A stretch of 64,000 nt of DNA from Neoarius graeffei (lineage: Eukaryota; Chordata; Actinopteri; Siluriformes; Ariidae), in assembly GCF_027579695.1 (NCBI RefSeq), contig NC_083579.1:71172871-71236870 (forward strand), written 5' to 3'. Each line of letters begins with the position of its first letter. Position 1 is the stretch's first letter. Under the pieces are notes generated by a model. That model saw only the letters and a list, made by a program, of their open reading frames with translations. It searched no databases and was not told where the DNA came from. Positions 33,169 to 43,806 of this stretch are shown here, one piece after another. A program made the translations under genes and the position numbers.

Positions 33169-33371
33169 TAAGACGCCTTGTTTTTTCCGCGGTCTGGTTA
33201 CCATCAAATCCTGCGCTCTGATTGGCTGGCGAGCGGGTCCGTATCCTACGATACGAACCCCAGTTACGGACCTCTGGCGATTCGCTCGTTCACAACAACA
33301 AACAACGTCGTAGCAATTTTTGTCAACGTTTATTTTCACATTTCTCAGGAGAATAGCATTGATTTTACATC

Positions 33372-33464
33372 ATGGATAGCGATAACGACAGTGTTCACAG
33401 CGAAAGCGAGTTTTGCTACCCTGAGGAAGAAGAAACAAAAGAAAACATTTCAGGAGAAAGCTAA
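33372..33464 (+). CDS. 30-residue acidic micro-ORF, copy 1
   Basis: The frame from ATG 33372 to TAA 33462-33464 reads MDSDNDSVHSESEF, YPEEEE, KENISGES. It is open in all three copies (33660, 50257) with mainly conservative changes. The product is unknown; it may be the first exon of a transposon gene. Confidence 0.4.
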   Translation: MDSDNDSVHSESEFCYPEEEETKENISGES

Positions 33465-33659
33465 AAACCTCTAACTGCTGCCAACACCGAGCAAAAATGT
33501 GGCTGAATCCTGAATGACTCCTATTTGTATAAATAGGGGACTACATAGGAAGCAAAATGTAGTTTTTTTCCTGCCATGGAAGTGCACTTGTATAACGAGG
33601 AGGAAGCCATTTGCATTACAGCCGTGAATGAGGATTCAAAATAGCATTAATTTTACAGC

Positions 33660-33752
33660 ATGGATAGTGATAACAACAGTGTTCACAGCAAAAGCGAGTT
33701 TTACTACCCTGAGGAAGAAGAAATAAAAGAAAACATTTCAGGAGAAAGCTAA
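33660..33752 (+). CDS. 30-residue acidic micro-ORF, copy 2
   Basis: MDSDNNSVHSKSEFYYPEEEE...ISGES, stop TAA at 33750-33752. Same length as copies 1 and 3; differs from copy 1 at about five residues. Confidence 0.4.
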   Translation: MDSDNNSVHSKSEFYYPEEEEIKENISGES

Positions 33753-33861
33753 AAACCTGTAATTTGCTAACGCCGAGCAAAAACATGGCTGAATCCTGAA
33801 TGACTCCGATTTGTATAAATAGGGGACTACATAGGCGGCAAAATGTAGTTTTTTTCCTGCC

Positions 33862-34047
33862 ATGGAAGTGCACTTGTATACCGAGGAGGAAGCAATTTGC
33901 ATTACAGCCGTGAATGAGGATTCAAAATGGCGGCTCGGCTCGGTTTTCCCTTTCGGGCGCTCTTGTTTTCTGTTAGAATTTGGTAAAGAAAAAAATAAAT
34001 ATATTATTTACCAGCTTAAGGTTGGTCCGTATGGTGAAATACCGTGA
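33862..34047 (+). CDS. Second conserved ORF of the repeat (MEVHLYTEEE type)
   Basis: The 61-codon frame starts MEVHLYTEEEAICITAV and ends ...VGPYGEIP. It is nearly identical at 50461-50646. The version in the first block (33576) stops after SK at TAG. AAAATGGCGGCTCGG, a YY1-like motif, sits inside it at 33924, so this may instead be promoter DNA read as a frame. Confidence 0.3.
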   Translation: MEVHLYTEEEAICITAVNEDSKWRLGSVFPFGRSCFLLEFGKEKNKYIIYQLKVGPYGEIP

Positions 34048-34159
34048 CCTCGGCCTTGAATACTGACCTCGGCCCAGAGGGCCTCGCTCAGTACTTTCAA
34101 GACCTCGGTCACGGTATTTCACCATACGGACCTCCCAGCTGGTAAATAACATTTTATAT

Positions 34160-35345
34160 ATGGATCCGCTACTAAGGAAAAACCAGGCTGGTTTCTGCCC
34201 AGGCAGAAGTTGCGCTCAGCAAATCCACACCCTGCAAAGGATCATAGAAGCCTTTGGAACCTACCAACTTCCAATGACCGTCACTTTTATTGACTTCAAA
34301 AAGGCATTTGATTCAATCAACAGACGCGTCATGTTCTCCATTCTACGCCACTATGGCATCCCAGAGGCCATCGTCAAAGCCATCAGTGCACTCTACACCA
34401 ACTCCAAGAGTGCCGTCATGGTGGATAGGAACATCTCTGACCCGTTTCAGGTTACAACCGGGGTACTGCAAGGAGATGTTCTTGCCCCGTTCTTATTCAT
34501 TGCTGTTATTGACTTCTTAACGAAGAAATCTACTTTACTAATCAACGGAGAACACCGACTCTGGCGTAGTTACCCATCCTCGTCAATCTAGGACACGCCC
34601 TGCCAAAATCCTAAACGATCTAGATTTCGCTGATGACATCGCCTTGCTTGGGTCATCCATACCTAGGGCACAGGCACAACTTTCCAAATTAGCAGCTGAA
34701 GCAAAACAACTAGGTCTCGTCATCAGTGTTCCCAAGACCGAGTACATGACCATCAACTGCAACCCACAGCCACTTCTGGAAGTATATGGACATCCAATAA
34801 ACCATGTATCCAACTTTAAATACCTGGGATCCATGATAGCATCTAGTAAACAGTGACCTAACCAGGCGAAAGGCGCTAGCATGGACTGCTTTCTGGAAAA
34901 TAGAAAAAGATCTGGAGAAGCCCATTGGAACTAAAATCAAACTTTTCAACACCACCTGTGTGACAGTGCTTCTGTATGGATGTGAATCCTGGGTACTATC
35001 AGTCAACATGGAAAACAAGATAAATGCATTTGTCAATTCTTGCTATGGAATCATGCTTAACATCAAACGCTTTGACTGCGTGAGCAATGCTCAGAGCTAC
35101 AAAATGACAAACACCCAGCCCCTCATCAACACTGTATGGCAGCGTCAGCTACGTTTCCTTGGACACGCCCTTAGGATGCCAGAAGAAGAACTATGCAGGA
35201 GGTACGCCCTATACGTATGTTTCAGCCCATGGCAAAAGGCATCCAGGTCGACAGAGGACAAGCCATCTGAAATTGTTTGGGGACACAGACGGCGATTTGC
35301 ACCCTGATGCAACTGCTGCGTTGGCTGCAGATCGAAGGCAATAAA
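34160..35345 (+). pseudogene. LINE (RTE-like) reverse transcriptase fragment
   Basis: RT pieces in order are: NQAGFCPGRSC, VTFIDFKKAFDSINR, TTGVLQGDVLAPFLFI, LDFADDIALLGSS (intact FADD box near 34625), KYLGSMIASS, YGCESWVLSV and LRFLGHALRMPEEE. At least three frameshifts or stops break it. It is 5'-truncated and ends near GATGATGATTATGATG, a short simple tail as in RTE-type LINEs. The clade is tentative. Confidence 0.75.
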
Positions 35346-35867
35346 TGGGACTCGTGGTCGCCTGCAAGAAAAATGCAGCCGAAGGATGATGATTATGATG
35401 ACAGAGTTCTCCATTGACGCCAGTATAAATTTTCTCCAAACACACTGCCTATGTTTCAACAATCATATATACACTCGCTGTTTCACATCTCAATCATTAG
35501 ACAGCTACAATGTCATATCCACATCCTCGGTTATTAAAATCCAATGCTCGCACTCAGTTTTGTCGGTTTCCATTTGCTCGTTGGAAAGATGTGAAACGAA
35601 AGCAGCAACTTTGTGAGTTTGATCGGGATCTCTGACCTTTTACGTTAGTCAATCAAATGTCCATTAATGTGATAAGTGTAAATTAGAGAGCTTTGTTAAT
35701 GTAAGAAAATGAACACAAAACACATTCTGAAAAGCATTTCCCTGGAGAAAATCGTAAGGTTTAAATTGTGGTTGAAAAAAAAAAAAAACCAGCCCTTGGG
35801 GAACAAATTTACCTCAGACAGATTAAAACTCTGAAACTATTATCAAGGGCGTATTCTGAAAAAACAA
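35346..35867. other. Intronic stretch without recognised feature
   Basis: EIPR1 intron 2. AT-rich, with an A-run at about 35777; no element ends seen. Confidence 0.35.
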
Positions 35868-36516
35868 GATAATCTGTGAGCTACTGCTCGCTTACATATC
35901 CCCCGCTCATATCAGAACGCAAGCAATCGAAGGAATAGGACACTTATTACGAATGTTGACTCCAACAAATAATTAACCCTGAAACGAGTAAGTAAAGAGC
36001 CGTGTCTCTCCCCAGGGGTTTCAAATAGCATCCTGGGAAACTGTCATTCTGAAATAGCGTTCTGCTTCTTGAAAGAGTGTCAAAATCCAACCTATAGGTT
36101 TTGTCAATACATTCAGTTGGTAAACAGGAAGTCTATGTGCGACAGACCTGAAAATGCTATACATGGTATAGAACCCCAAGCTAAAGCTCGGTACCAAATA
36201 TCAAGCAGTTGTGATTTGTAGTTGCTGAGAAAAGTGTTACGAAAATTGTGTAAATCCACGCTATACATTTCGTAAATACATTCAGTCAGTAAACAGGAAG
36301 TTGATGTGCGACAGACCTGAAAACGGTACACACGGTATAGAACCCTAAGCTGAAGTTCGGTACCAAAGATCAAGCAGTTCTGGTTTGTAGTTGCTGAGAA
36401 AAGTGTTGCAAAAATTTTGTAAATCCACCCAATATGTTTCGTAAATACATTCAGTTGGTAAATAGGAAGTCGATGTGCAACTGATGTGAAAACGGTATAC
36501 ACGGTACAGAACCCCA
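35868..36516. repeat. Second copy of the 169-bp tandem-repeat element
   Basis: The leader CTGTGAGCTACTGCTC and GAATAGGACACTTATTA match 3950-4030. About three diverged units with ACATTCAGT(T/C)GGTAAACAGGAAG follow at 36109, 36278 and 36447. The terminal hairpin is missing; a Tc1 remnant adjoins. Confidence 0.7.
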
Positions 36517-37916
36517 TATACTATATTCTAATACTTGGTTGAAAACCCTTTGTTGGCAATGACTGCCTGAAGTCTTGAACTCATGGACATCACCAGACGC
36601 TGTGTTTCCTCCTTTTTAATGCTCTGCCAGGCCTTTACTGCAGCGGTTTACAGTTGCTGTTTGTTTGTGGGCCTTTCTGTCTGAAGTTTAGTCTTTAACA
36701 AGTGAAATGCATGCTCAATTGGGTTGAGATCAGGTGACTGACTTGGCCATTCAAGAATATTCCACTTCTTTGCTTTAATAAACTCCTGGGTTGCTTTGGC
36801 TTTATGTTTTGGGTCATTGTCCATCTGTATTATGAAACGCCGACCAATCAGTTTGGCTGGATTTGAGCACACAGTATGTCTCTGAATACCTCAGAATTCA
36901 TCCGGCTGCTTCTGTCCTGTGTCACATCATCAATAAACACTAGTGACCCAGTGCCACTGGCAGCCATGCATGCCCAAGCCATCACACTGCCTCCGCCGTG
37001 TTTTACAGATGATGTGGTATGCTTTGGATCATGAGCTGTACCACGCCTTCGCCATACTTTTTTCTTTCCATCATTCTGGTAGAAATTGATCTTGGTTTCA
37101 TCTGTCCAAAGAATGTTCTTCTAGAACTGTGCTGGCTTTTTTAGATGCTTTTTAGCAAAGTCCAATCAGGCCTTTTTATTCTTGAGGCTTATGAGTGGCT
37201 TGCACCGTGCAGTGAACCCTCTGTATTTACTTTCATGCAGTCTTCTCTTTATGGTAGATTTGGATATTGATATGCCTACCTCCTGGAGAGTGTTGTTCAC
37301 TTGGTTGGCTGTTGTGAAGGGGTTTCTCTTCACCATGGAAATTATTCTGCGATCGTCCACCACTGTTGACTTCTGTTGGTGTCCAGGTCTTTTTGCATTG
37401 ATGAGTTCACCAGGGCTTTCTTTCTTTCTTTCTCAGGATGTACCAAACTGTAGATTTTGCCACTCCTAATATTGTAGCAATTTCTCAGATGGGTTTTTTT
37501 CTGTTTTCGCAGCTTAAGGATGGCTTGTTTCACCTGCATGGAGAGCTCCTTTGACTGCATGTTTTCTTCACAGCAAAATCTTCCAAATGCAAGCACCACA
37601 CCTCAAATCAACTCCAGGCCTTTTATCTGCTTAATTGAGAACGACATAACGAAGGAATTGCCCGCACCTGCTCATGAAATAGCCTTTGAGTCAATTGTCC
37701 AATTACTTTTGGTCCCTTTAAAAACAGGGTGGCACATGTTAAGGAGCTGAAACTCCTAAACCCTTCATCCAATTTTAATGTGCATACCCTCAAATGAAAG
37801 CTGAAAGTCTGGAATTTATGTCCATGTCCATTATATAATTATAACTTGAATATGTTTCAGTAAACAGGTAAAAAAACAAAATTTGTGTCAGTGTCCAAAT
37901 ATATATGGACCTAACT
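36517..37916 (-). pseudogene. Degenerate Tc1-like transposon E
   Basis: Minus-strand fragments show AILKLRKQKKTH (HTH region), then ISISKSTIKRRL, then MDNDPKHKAKATQEF and [14 protein letters not shown], with 34 residues between D and E. Several frameshifts and stops separate them. The right end reads GTGTCCAAATATATATGGACC, a TIR; the left TIR is eroded. It lies only 25 bp from EIPR1 exon 2, on its donor side. Confidence 0.8.
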
Positions 37917-37941
37917 ATACATGTACAATTCAACTACTCAC

Positions 37942-38025
37942 CTGATTATCAAATTTGAACGACTGTGTGCCCACGAGAAACCTTATGGCATCGGTTTCAG
38001 CCGTCTGAGCGGTCAAAGCACGGCA
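37942..38025 (-). CDS. EIPR1: EIPR1 coding exon 2
   Basis: 84 bp, 28 codons in phase 0 at both ends. It reads [28 protein letters not shown], matching the vertebrate EIPR1 segment between the start and the IHIIDF stretch. The acceptor is TTGTGGTTTAG|TGCC and the donor AATCAG|GTGAGT. The residues begin the first WD40 blade. Fish-specific changes such as Ala for Pro and Phe for Leu/Tyr are expected at this distance. A Tc1 remnant ends 25 bp downstream of the donor. Confidence 0.93.
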
Positions 38026-38729
38026 CTAAACCACAACGAGAGAAAATAAGTGCATCAATTAGTGGATATTTATGGTGAGATTTAAAAAAAAAAAAAAAGC
38101 ATAGAGAAGTTGGAAAATGTCAAATATGGAGAGCAAGAAAAGCACCGAGTTGGTTATTTTGTTTAATGCAACACAGATCAATTTACAAATGGATGAGAAG
38201 TTCGATACAGCAATAAATAGTAATTACAGACAAATAATCTATGTATAAAAATATTATAATTCTGAATTAAACAATTTAGGCTTTTCTTGTCATATTTCCT
38301 CAATCTAGAGATGTTTATTTCTGACGCAAGGTCTGTTAAAATTCTGAAATATTAATTTTGGGGAATGTGAAACAAAATGTGTGTAATATGTATATAATAT
38401 TTATTCATCCATCATCTATATTTACTACTTATCTGACTAAGGGTCACGGATGAGCTGAAGTCAATCCCAGCTGACTTTGCATGTACCCCATGTACACCTG
38501 AGACAAGTTGCCAGTCTGTTGCAGGACTAACACACAGACAACCATTCACACTCACGTTCACAACTATGGGCCATTTAGAGTCGCCAGTGTGGTGATTTTA
38601 TATCCTTAATAATGTAACCATGCACACATGCCTTGATGTCATCATGTAAACAATAATTTGGTTTATGATGATTGTATTTTGATTCATATGTCATCACACA
38701 CATACACTGATTTAATCTTATGCTGATTA
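38026..38729. repeat. Intron with an old antisense SINE fragment
   Basis: About 38425-38600 is the reversed, diverged body of a SINE related to copy A (AACACACAGACAACCATTCACACTC, GCCATTTAGAGTCGCCAGT). The rest has no recognised feature. Confidence 0.6.
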
Positions 38730-40334
38730 CAATGGTGCTTGAAAGTTTGTGAACCCTTTAGAATTTTCTATATTTCTGCATAAATATGACCGAAAACATC
38801 ATCAGATTTTCACACAAGTCCTAAAGGTAGATAAAGAGAACCCAGTTACACAAATGAGACAAAAAATATTATACATGGTCATTTATTTATTGAGGAAAAT
38901 GATCCAATATTACATATCGGTGAGTGGCAAAAGTATGTGAACCTCTAGGATTAGCAGTTAATTTGAAGGTGAAATTAGAGTCAGGTGTTTTCAATCAATG
39001 GGATGACAATCAGGTGTGAGTGGGCACGCTGTTTTATTTAAAGAACAGGGATCTATCAAAGTCTGATCTTCACAACACATGTTTGTGGAAGTGTATCATG
39101 GCACGAACAAAGGAGATTTCTGAGGACCTCAGAAAAAGTGTTGTTGATGCTCATCAGGCTGGAAAAGGTTATGAAACCATCTCTAAAGAGTTTGGACTCC
39201 ACCAATCCACAGTCAGACAGATTGTGTACAAATGGAGGAAATTCAAGACCATTGTTACCCTCCCCAGGAGTGGTCGACCAACAAAGATCACTCCAAGAGC
39301 AAGACGTGTAATAGTCAGTGAGGTCACAAAGGACCCCAGGGGAACTTCTAAGCAACTGAAGGCCTCTCTCACATTGGCTAATGTTAATGTTCATGAGTCC
39401 ACCATCAGGAGAACACTGAACAACAATGGTGTGCATGGAAGGGTTGCAAGGAGAAAGCCACTGCTCTCCATAAAGAACACTGCTGCTCGTCTGCAGTTTG
39501 CTAAAGATCACATGGACAAGCCAGAAGGCTATTGGAAAAATGTTTTGTGGACAGATGAGAACAAAATAGAACTTTTTGGTTTAAATGAGAAGCGTTACGT
39601 TTGGAGAAAGGAAAATACTGCATTCCAGCATAAGAACCTTATCCCATCTGTGAAACATGGTGGTATTACGGTTTGGGCCTGTTTTGCTGCATCTGGGCCA
39701 GGACGGCTTGCCATCATTGATGGAACAATGAATTCTGAATTATACCAGCGAATCCTAAAGGAAAATGTCAGGACATCTGTCCATGAACTGAATCTCAAGA
39801 GAAGGTGGGTCATGCAGCAAGACAACAACCCTAAGCACACAAGTCGTTCTACCAAAGAATGGTTAAAGAAGAATAAAGTTAATGTTTTGGAATGGCCAAG
39901 TCAAAGTCCTGACCTTTATCCAATTGAAATGTTGTGGAAGGACCTGAAGCGAGCAGTTCATGTGAGGAAACCCACCAACATCCCAGAGTTGAAGCTGTTC
40001 TGTACGGAGGAACGGGCTAAAATTCCTCCAAGCCGGTGTGCAGGACTGATCAACAGTTACCGCAAACGTTTAGTTGCAGTTATTGCTGCACAAGGGGGTC
40101 ACACCAGATACTGAAAGCAAAGGTTCACATACTTTTGCCACTCACAGATATGTAATATTGGATCATTTTCCTCAAGAAATAAATGACCAAGTATAATGTT
40201 TTTGTCTCATTTGTTTAACTGGGTTCTCTTTATCTACTTTTAGGACTTGTGTGAAAATCTGATCATGTTTTAGGTCATATTTATGCAGAAATATAGAAAA
40301 TTCTAAACAATTCACAAACTTTCAAGCACCACTG
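38730..40334 (+). mobile_element. Tc1-like transposon C, complete
   Basis: 1605 bp with ends CAATGGTGCTTGAAAGTTTG and the complement of CAGTGGTGCTTGAAAGTTTG, flanked by TA (38728-38729, 40335-40336). Between the TIRs is an uninterrupted transposase frame. It is inserted in EIPR1 intron 1. Confidence 0.93.
39098..40114 (+). CDS. Tc1 transposase C, intact frame
   Basis: 338 residues from ATG 39098 (an upstream in-frame Met at 39020 lies in the untranslated leader) to TGA. Order: MARTKEISEDLRK HTH, GRPTKI linker, second HTH (STIRRTLNNNGVHG), then catalytic VLWTDENK, QQDNNPKH and YPIEMLW with DD34E spacing. It cuts and pastes DNA at TA sites. Oddities: the usual HGGGSIMVWGC stretch reads HGGITVWAC (two residues shorter), and NPIE reads YPIE. 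These suggest reduced or lost activity despite the open frame. Confidence 0.88.
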   Translation: MARTKEISEDLRKSVVDAHQAGKGYETISKEFGLHQSTVRQIVYKWRKFKTIVTLPRSGRPTKITPRARRVIVSEVTKDPRGTSKQLKASLTLANVNVHESTIRRTLNNNGVHGRVARRKPLLSIKNTAARLQFAKDHMDKPEGYWKNVLWTDENKIELFGLNEKRYVWRKENTAFQHKNLIPSVKHGGITVWACFAASGPGRLAIIDGTMNSELYQRILKENVRTSVHELNLKRRWVMQQDNNPKHTSRSTKEWLKKNKVNVLEWPSQSPDLYPIEMLWKDLKRAVHVRKPTNIPELKLFCTEERAKIPPSRCAGLINSYRKRLVAVIAAQGGHTRY

Positions 40335-40336
40335 TA

Positions 40337-41100
40337 TATATTAAAACAAAGCATGTTGATTTTCGGGAAACAATAAATGAAGTATTATCCTAACTCCAGC
40401 ACCTGCAGTGTTATCATATGCTGTAATGAGTGAGCCAAGGCCATGTTGAATTTAGCAATTGTTTATTCTGGAGTTTTGCATGCTAATGTAATACATTTTA
40501 TCAAGTTATTCTGAATCGGGTATTGTTACAACACAAATCCGACAGCTGCAATGTGCATAATTTTTTTAATCTGATGTTGTGGTAGACGGGCCAAGGCCAC
40601 AACACGATTGTACCCTATCGAGTGTTGTGCTCGTTTGCATCTGCAACCTGTATCTTTCTTTATTTTGTACCAATTGGCTCCAGTCATCTTGAAGCATGTA
40701 TTGTCAGCTCCGAATGCTATGTTGTTCACGACGTATCACTTCTTATCACGTTTTGATTCTTCCTGAATGAACCGTTCATACTGGAAAATTTGGCTCGGTT
40801 GATCCAAAATACGAGAAGCGTAAGATGTACTGCCCAGTAGAAAATGTTGAAGTGGTATGACATGACATGTTAACCAATGAGATTATTTGTATACACTTTT
40901 TTTTTTTTTTTGGAAGCTGTATAAAATGAGAACTTTGTGATTTTGAGTCGGTTCACTCTGCAGATCTCGGACTTGAACTCGGCTTTTATTAATTGATTTA
41001 ATAAAAGTGTAAACTTTTCTGCAACCTCTTTGACTTTTGCTTGGGAGAGTTAAGTTTTGAGAGTTTCCATGACACCAGTTGACCTCATCTACATGTCTTT
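40337..41100. other. Intronic stretch without recognised feature
   Basis: EIPR1 intron 1, with a T-run near 40899. The 67-codon minus frame at 40526-40729 has no recognisable motif. Confidence 0.35.
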
Positions 41101-41540
41101 GAACTGTAGGAGGAAACTCACGCAGTCACGAGGCGAACATGCAAACTCCGCACAGAAAGGCCCCCGTCGACCGGCAAGTTCAAACCCAGAACCTTCTTGC
41201 TGTGAGGTGACAGAGCTATCCACTGCACCACCGTGACGCCCTATTTACTATTTACTCATTAAAAGCATAATATTCCCATTGTACCCAATATTCTTCTTCT
41301 CTCTCCAATCCAAGTGTGGGACCGGCACTAAGTATACACTGGCCTGCGTAACCCCAGTGGCTGAGTATTTTACCCAATCTGCATGTCTTTAAACTGTGTG
41401 AGGAAACCCACACAGACACGTGGACAACATGCAAACTCCACACAGAAAGGCCCCCATCGGTAGTAAGGTTCGAACCCGGAACCTTCTAACTGTGAGGTGA
41501 CAGTGCTAACCACGACACCACCGTGCTGCCCTATGTACTC
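41100..41540 (-). repeat. Two antisense SINE head fragments
   Basis: Both 41100-41243 and 41330-41533 are reversed, diverged SINE heads (GGAGTTTGCATGTT-like body, B box GGTTCGAACC in antisense, TGGTG CACC region). They are older than the plus-strand copies. Confidence 0.7.
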
Positions 41541-41586
41541 AATATTCAAATTCCCAAATATATAGCGTCATATAACTTTACATTAA

Positions 41587-42448
41587 AGTGCATATCACAG
41601 GTAAATTCAGGAGCAAGATCTATGTAATTCTCCTATTTTATATTAAACTTTGGGCAAATATCTGTCGCATTTTGCATTTTGTGCAATTTTTTTTTTACCT
41701 TGCGCAATACCAGAAAAATTCAGTTGAAATCAAGCCATTTGAGGCGAATTGGTCCGCCTCTGAAAAAACTTGCCATTTGGACTTCCCGGCAAACATTGAT
41801 TTTCGTGACTTCACGTGCGGGACGCCTCCCTCTGACTCCTACGTCAGCGCTGGTTTGTTTATGAGAAAACGACCTGGTGGTTTTCTGCAAATTTCTTTAA
41901 CGTTATTGCGTAATTATTAAAATGGTTAACAGATGTATCGTAGGAGGGTGTAGCAACACCGATCTTGATAGGCTCAGTACTCATTGTTTTCCAAAAGACC
42001 GGACAATGAGAGAGAAATGGGAGCGCTTCGTGCGAGGCACACCCAGAAGCCGAGGACCAAAGCAGAGCCGAGAAAAAGACCAAGAAAATCGGCAATTCAC
42101 AAGTTGACTGTTGCCAGGGTAAGAAATAATTCTGACATCTCATTATATTCTTCATCCAAACGTGAAGTAACATTGTGCCCAGGTGACAATTCCATATTTC
42201 AATGCAAAATTGCTCGCTGCTAAACTTGGTCTACACAGGCTGTGCACTGAAACCGTACAAGCTCGCGCAGCCTGCTGGCGCTTCCGCAGGTAACATCACG
42301 AATCTGGCTCCAGACTCCCTTGGGATCTTTCCAGACGCGTTTTATTTTTTTCTGCCGTAGACAGACGGCCTTGTGCAAAATTACCTTTCTGGACGAGTGT
42401 GTAAAGGGACATACTTTCATATAAAAAAAACGAAATTGGTCCAGGAAT
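41587..42448 (+). mobile_element. TTAA-target THAP element, copy 2
   Basis: The left end AGTGCATATCACAGG follows TTAA (41583-41586). The right end is eroded: it reads GGTCCAGGAATGTGATTTG after the SINE rather than GGTCCAGGATATGCACT. A SINE sits near that end. The interior has a deletion joining the THAP start to the basic tail. Confidence 0.7.
41922..42107 (+). pseudogene. THAP exon, internally deleted (copy 2)
   Basis: MVNRCIVGGCSNTDLDRL...KWERFVRG reads into PRSRGPKQSREKDQENRQ, out of frame relative to copy 1, and stops at 42107. The C-x-x-H half of the finger is deleted, so no zinc site can form. Confidence 0.7.
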
Positions 42449-42825
42449 AGGGGTAGCACAGTGGTGTAGTGGTTAGCGCTGTCGCCTCACAGCAAGAAGG
42501 TCCGGGTTCGAGCCCCGTGGCCGGCGAGGGCCTTTCTGTGCGGAGTTTGCATGTTCTCCCCGTGTCCGCGTGGGTTTCCTCCGGGCGCTCCGGTTCCCCC
42601 CACAGTCCAAAGACATGCAGGTTAGGTTAACTGGTGACTCTAAATTGAGCGTAGGTGTGAATGTGAGTGTGAATGGTTGTCTGTGTCTATGTGTCAGCCC
42701 TGTGATGACCTGGCGACTTGTCCAGGGTGTACCCCGCCTTTCGCCCGTAGTCAGCTGGGATAGGCTCCAGCTTGCCTGCGACCCTGTAGAACAGGATAAA
42801 GTGGCTAGAGATAATGAGATGAGAT
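42449..42825 (+). mobile_element. tRNA-derived SINE, copy C
   Basis: Full length, with an 11-bp duplication GGTCCAGGAAT on both sides (42438-42448, 42826-42836), inserted at the end of the THAP element. Confidence 0.9.
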
Positions 42826-43384
42826 GGTCCAGGAATGTGATTTGATCTATAAAATGATGATGTATCTTCTCACGGCACTGCAGCTAAAATTGCTTTTCTG
42901 GGTTTTGTATCTTCGAATGAACTCTGGCTTTATTTGAGATGTAAAATTTGGAGGGTTTTTTAAAAAAAAGCCATGCTTTCTTTGCACTTCCTGGAATAAA
43001 CACAATAAATATATTCGAAAAGAATTTTCCTCTGGGGTAACCAGTGCTGTCAAAGGTGTTTTCTTGAATGAAATATCATGCAAACATATTCCACGAAAAA
43101 CTAATGTTGCTTCACATCATGGCTTAAAGACAAATTACACTTTATTAGCTGAATAATTCCATTAGATATGTCTTTCTTTCTTTCTTTCTCTCTCTCTCCT
43201 GACATGGACAATAAGAGCAAACCAACATCATGACATTTTTATGCTTCTTTCCATCATCATTCATATCACTGTATTAAACAGGCAGTAGAACATAGACATC
43301 ATCTATAAACATTACGTCACTGTGCATGCAGGTAAACAAATACAAATCAGATATAAACCAAAAATACACGTTTAAATGCTATAC

Positions 43385-43426
43385 CTGAAACTCAAGGCCA
43401 TAAATAACCGGCGCATCATCCTCCAT
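43385..43426 (-). CDS. EIPR1: EIPR1 coding exon 1 (start codon)
   Basis: The 14 codons MEDDAPVIYGLEFQ match the conserved N-terminus of EIPR1. They end at a donor (TTTCAG|GTATAG) in phase 0, which joins in frame to exon 2. The start ATG is at 43426; the preceding bases GGGGATC give a moderate Kozak context. The 5' UTR must lie at higher coordinates, in the shared promoter. Confidence 0.92.
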
Positions 43427-43806
43427 GATCCCCAAAACCCTTCTTCTACTTCTACACTACACCTTGTTTACAATTTGCTTGTTTATCTGCTTACAAATCA
43501 TTTAATATTTCCCATAATTTAAAGCTGCTTTTCCTATCAAGCCTACCTTTCTACCGATTTCCGCGTTAGGAAAATCGAGTACGTAAATTGCGCACGAAAA
43601 ACTTGCGTATCAGTAGGCTCTCTGAATCGAATGTTTTCACGTTGCGCTCCGTAATTCTTTCCAGAATACCAATCCGGTGTAAGATTTGATCCTTCTCGGA
43701 TGCCGTAAAGCCTGTTCGTTTAGTGATTTGGCGCAGGCTTATTCTAGTCGTCTGTGTGCGCATGCGCAGTGCGAATAAGCTCGGTTTACGACAGCTAGAT
43801 GTGAAG
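43427..43806. promoter_or_regulatory. Bidirectional promoter of EIPR1 and TRAPPC12
   Basis: Less than 400 bp separates the EIPR1 start codon (minus) from the TRAPPC12 exon 1 donor (plus). It has a perfect NRF1-type palindrome GCGCATGCGCA at 43758-43768, several CpGs and no TATA box. No repeat is recognised from about 42.9 to 44.2 kb, in contrast to the rest of the window. Exact start sites cannot be read from sequence. Confidence 0.75.
43769..43806 (+). other. TRAPPC12: TRAPPC12 non-coding exon 1 (probable)
   Basis: A strong donor GTGAAG|GTAAGG lies at 43806/43807, just downstream of the NRF1 motif. The next plausible acceptor in front of the TRAPPC12 ATG is at 58598. ATGTGA at the exon end would be only a start-stop. 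The 5' boundary shown is arbitrary. The intron would be 14.8 kb. Confidence 0.55.

Larger units (their letters stand above)
33180..34150 (+). repeat. Repeat with duplicated micro-ORF block and terminal hairpin
   Basis: It opens with a promoter-like stretch (CTCTGATTGGCTGGCGAG, an inverted CCAAT box) at 33215. Next come two tandem copies of a block of about 290 bp (33350-33640, 33645-33935), each with a 30-codon ORF and the palindrome CTATTTGTATAAATAG. It ends in a hairpin at about 34010-34142 (GGTCCGTATGGTGAAATACC and its complement). A single-block copy is at 50205-50750 and the promoter part alone at 44865-44960. Confidence 0.65.

Noticed and set aside
43566-43763. 65-codon minus-strand frame in the shared promoter
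   Set aside because: It lies upstream of the EIPR1 start codon, has no recognisable domain and is out of context for a gene; at most an upstream ORF.
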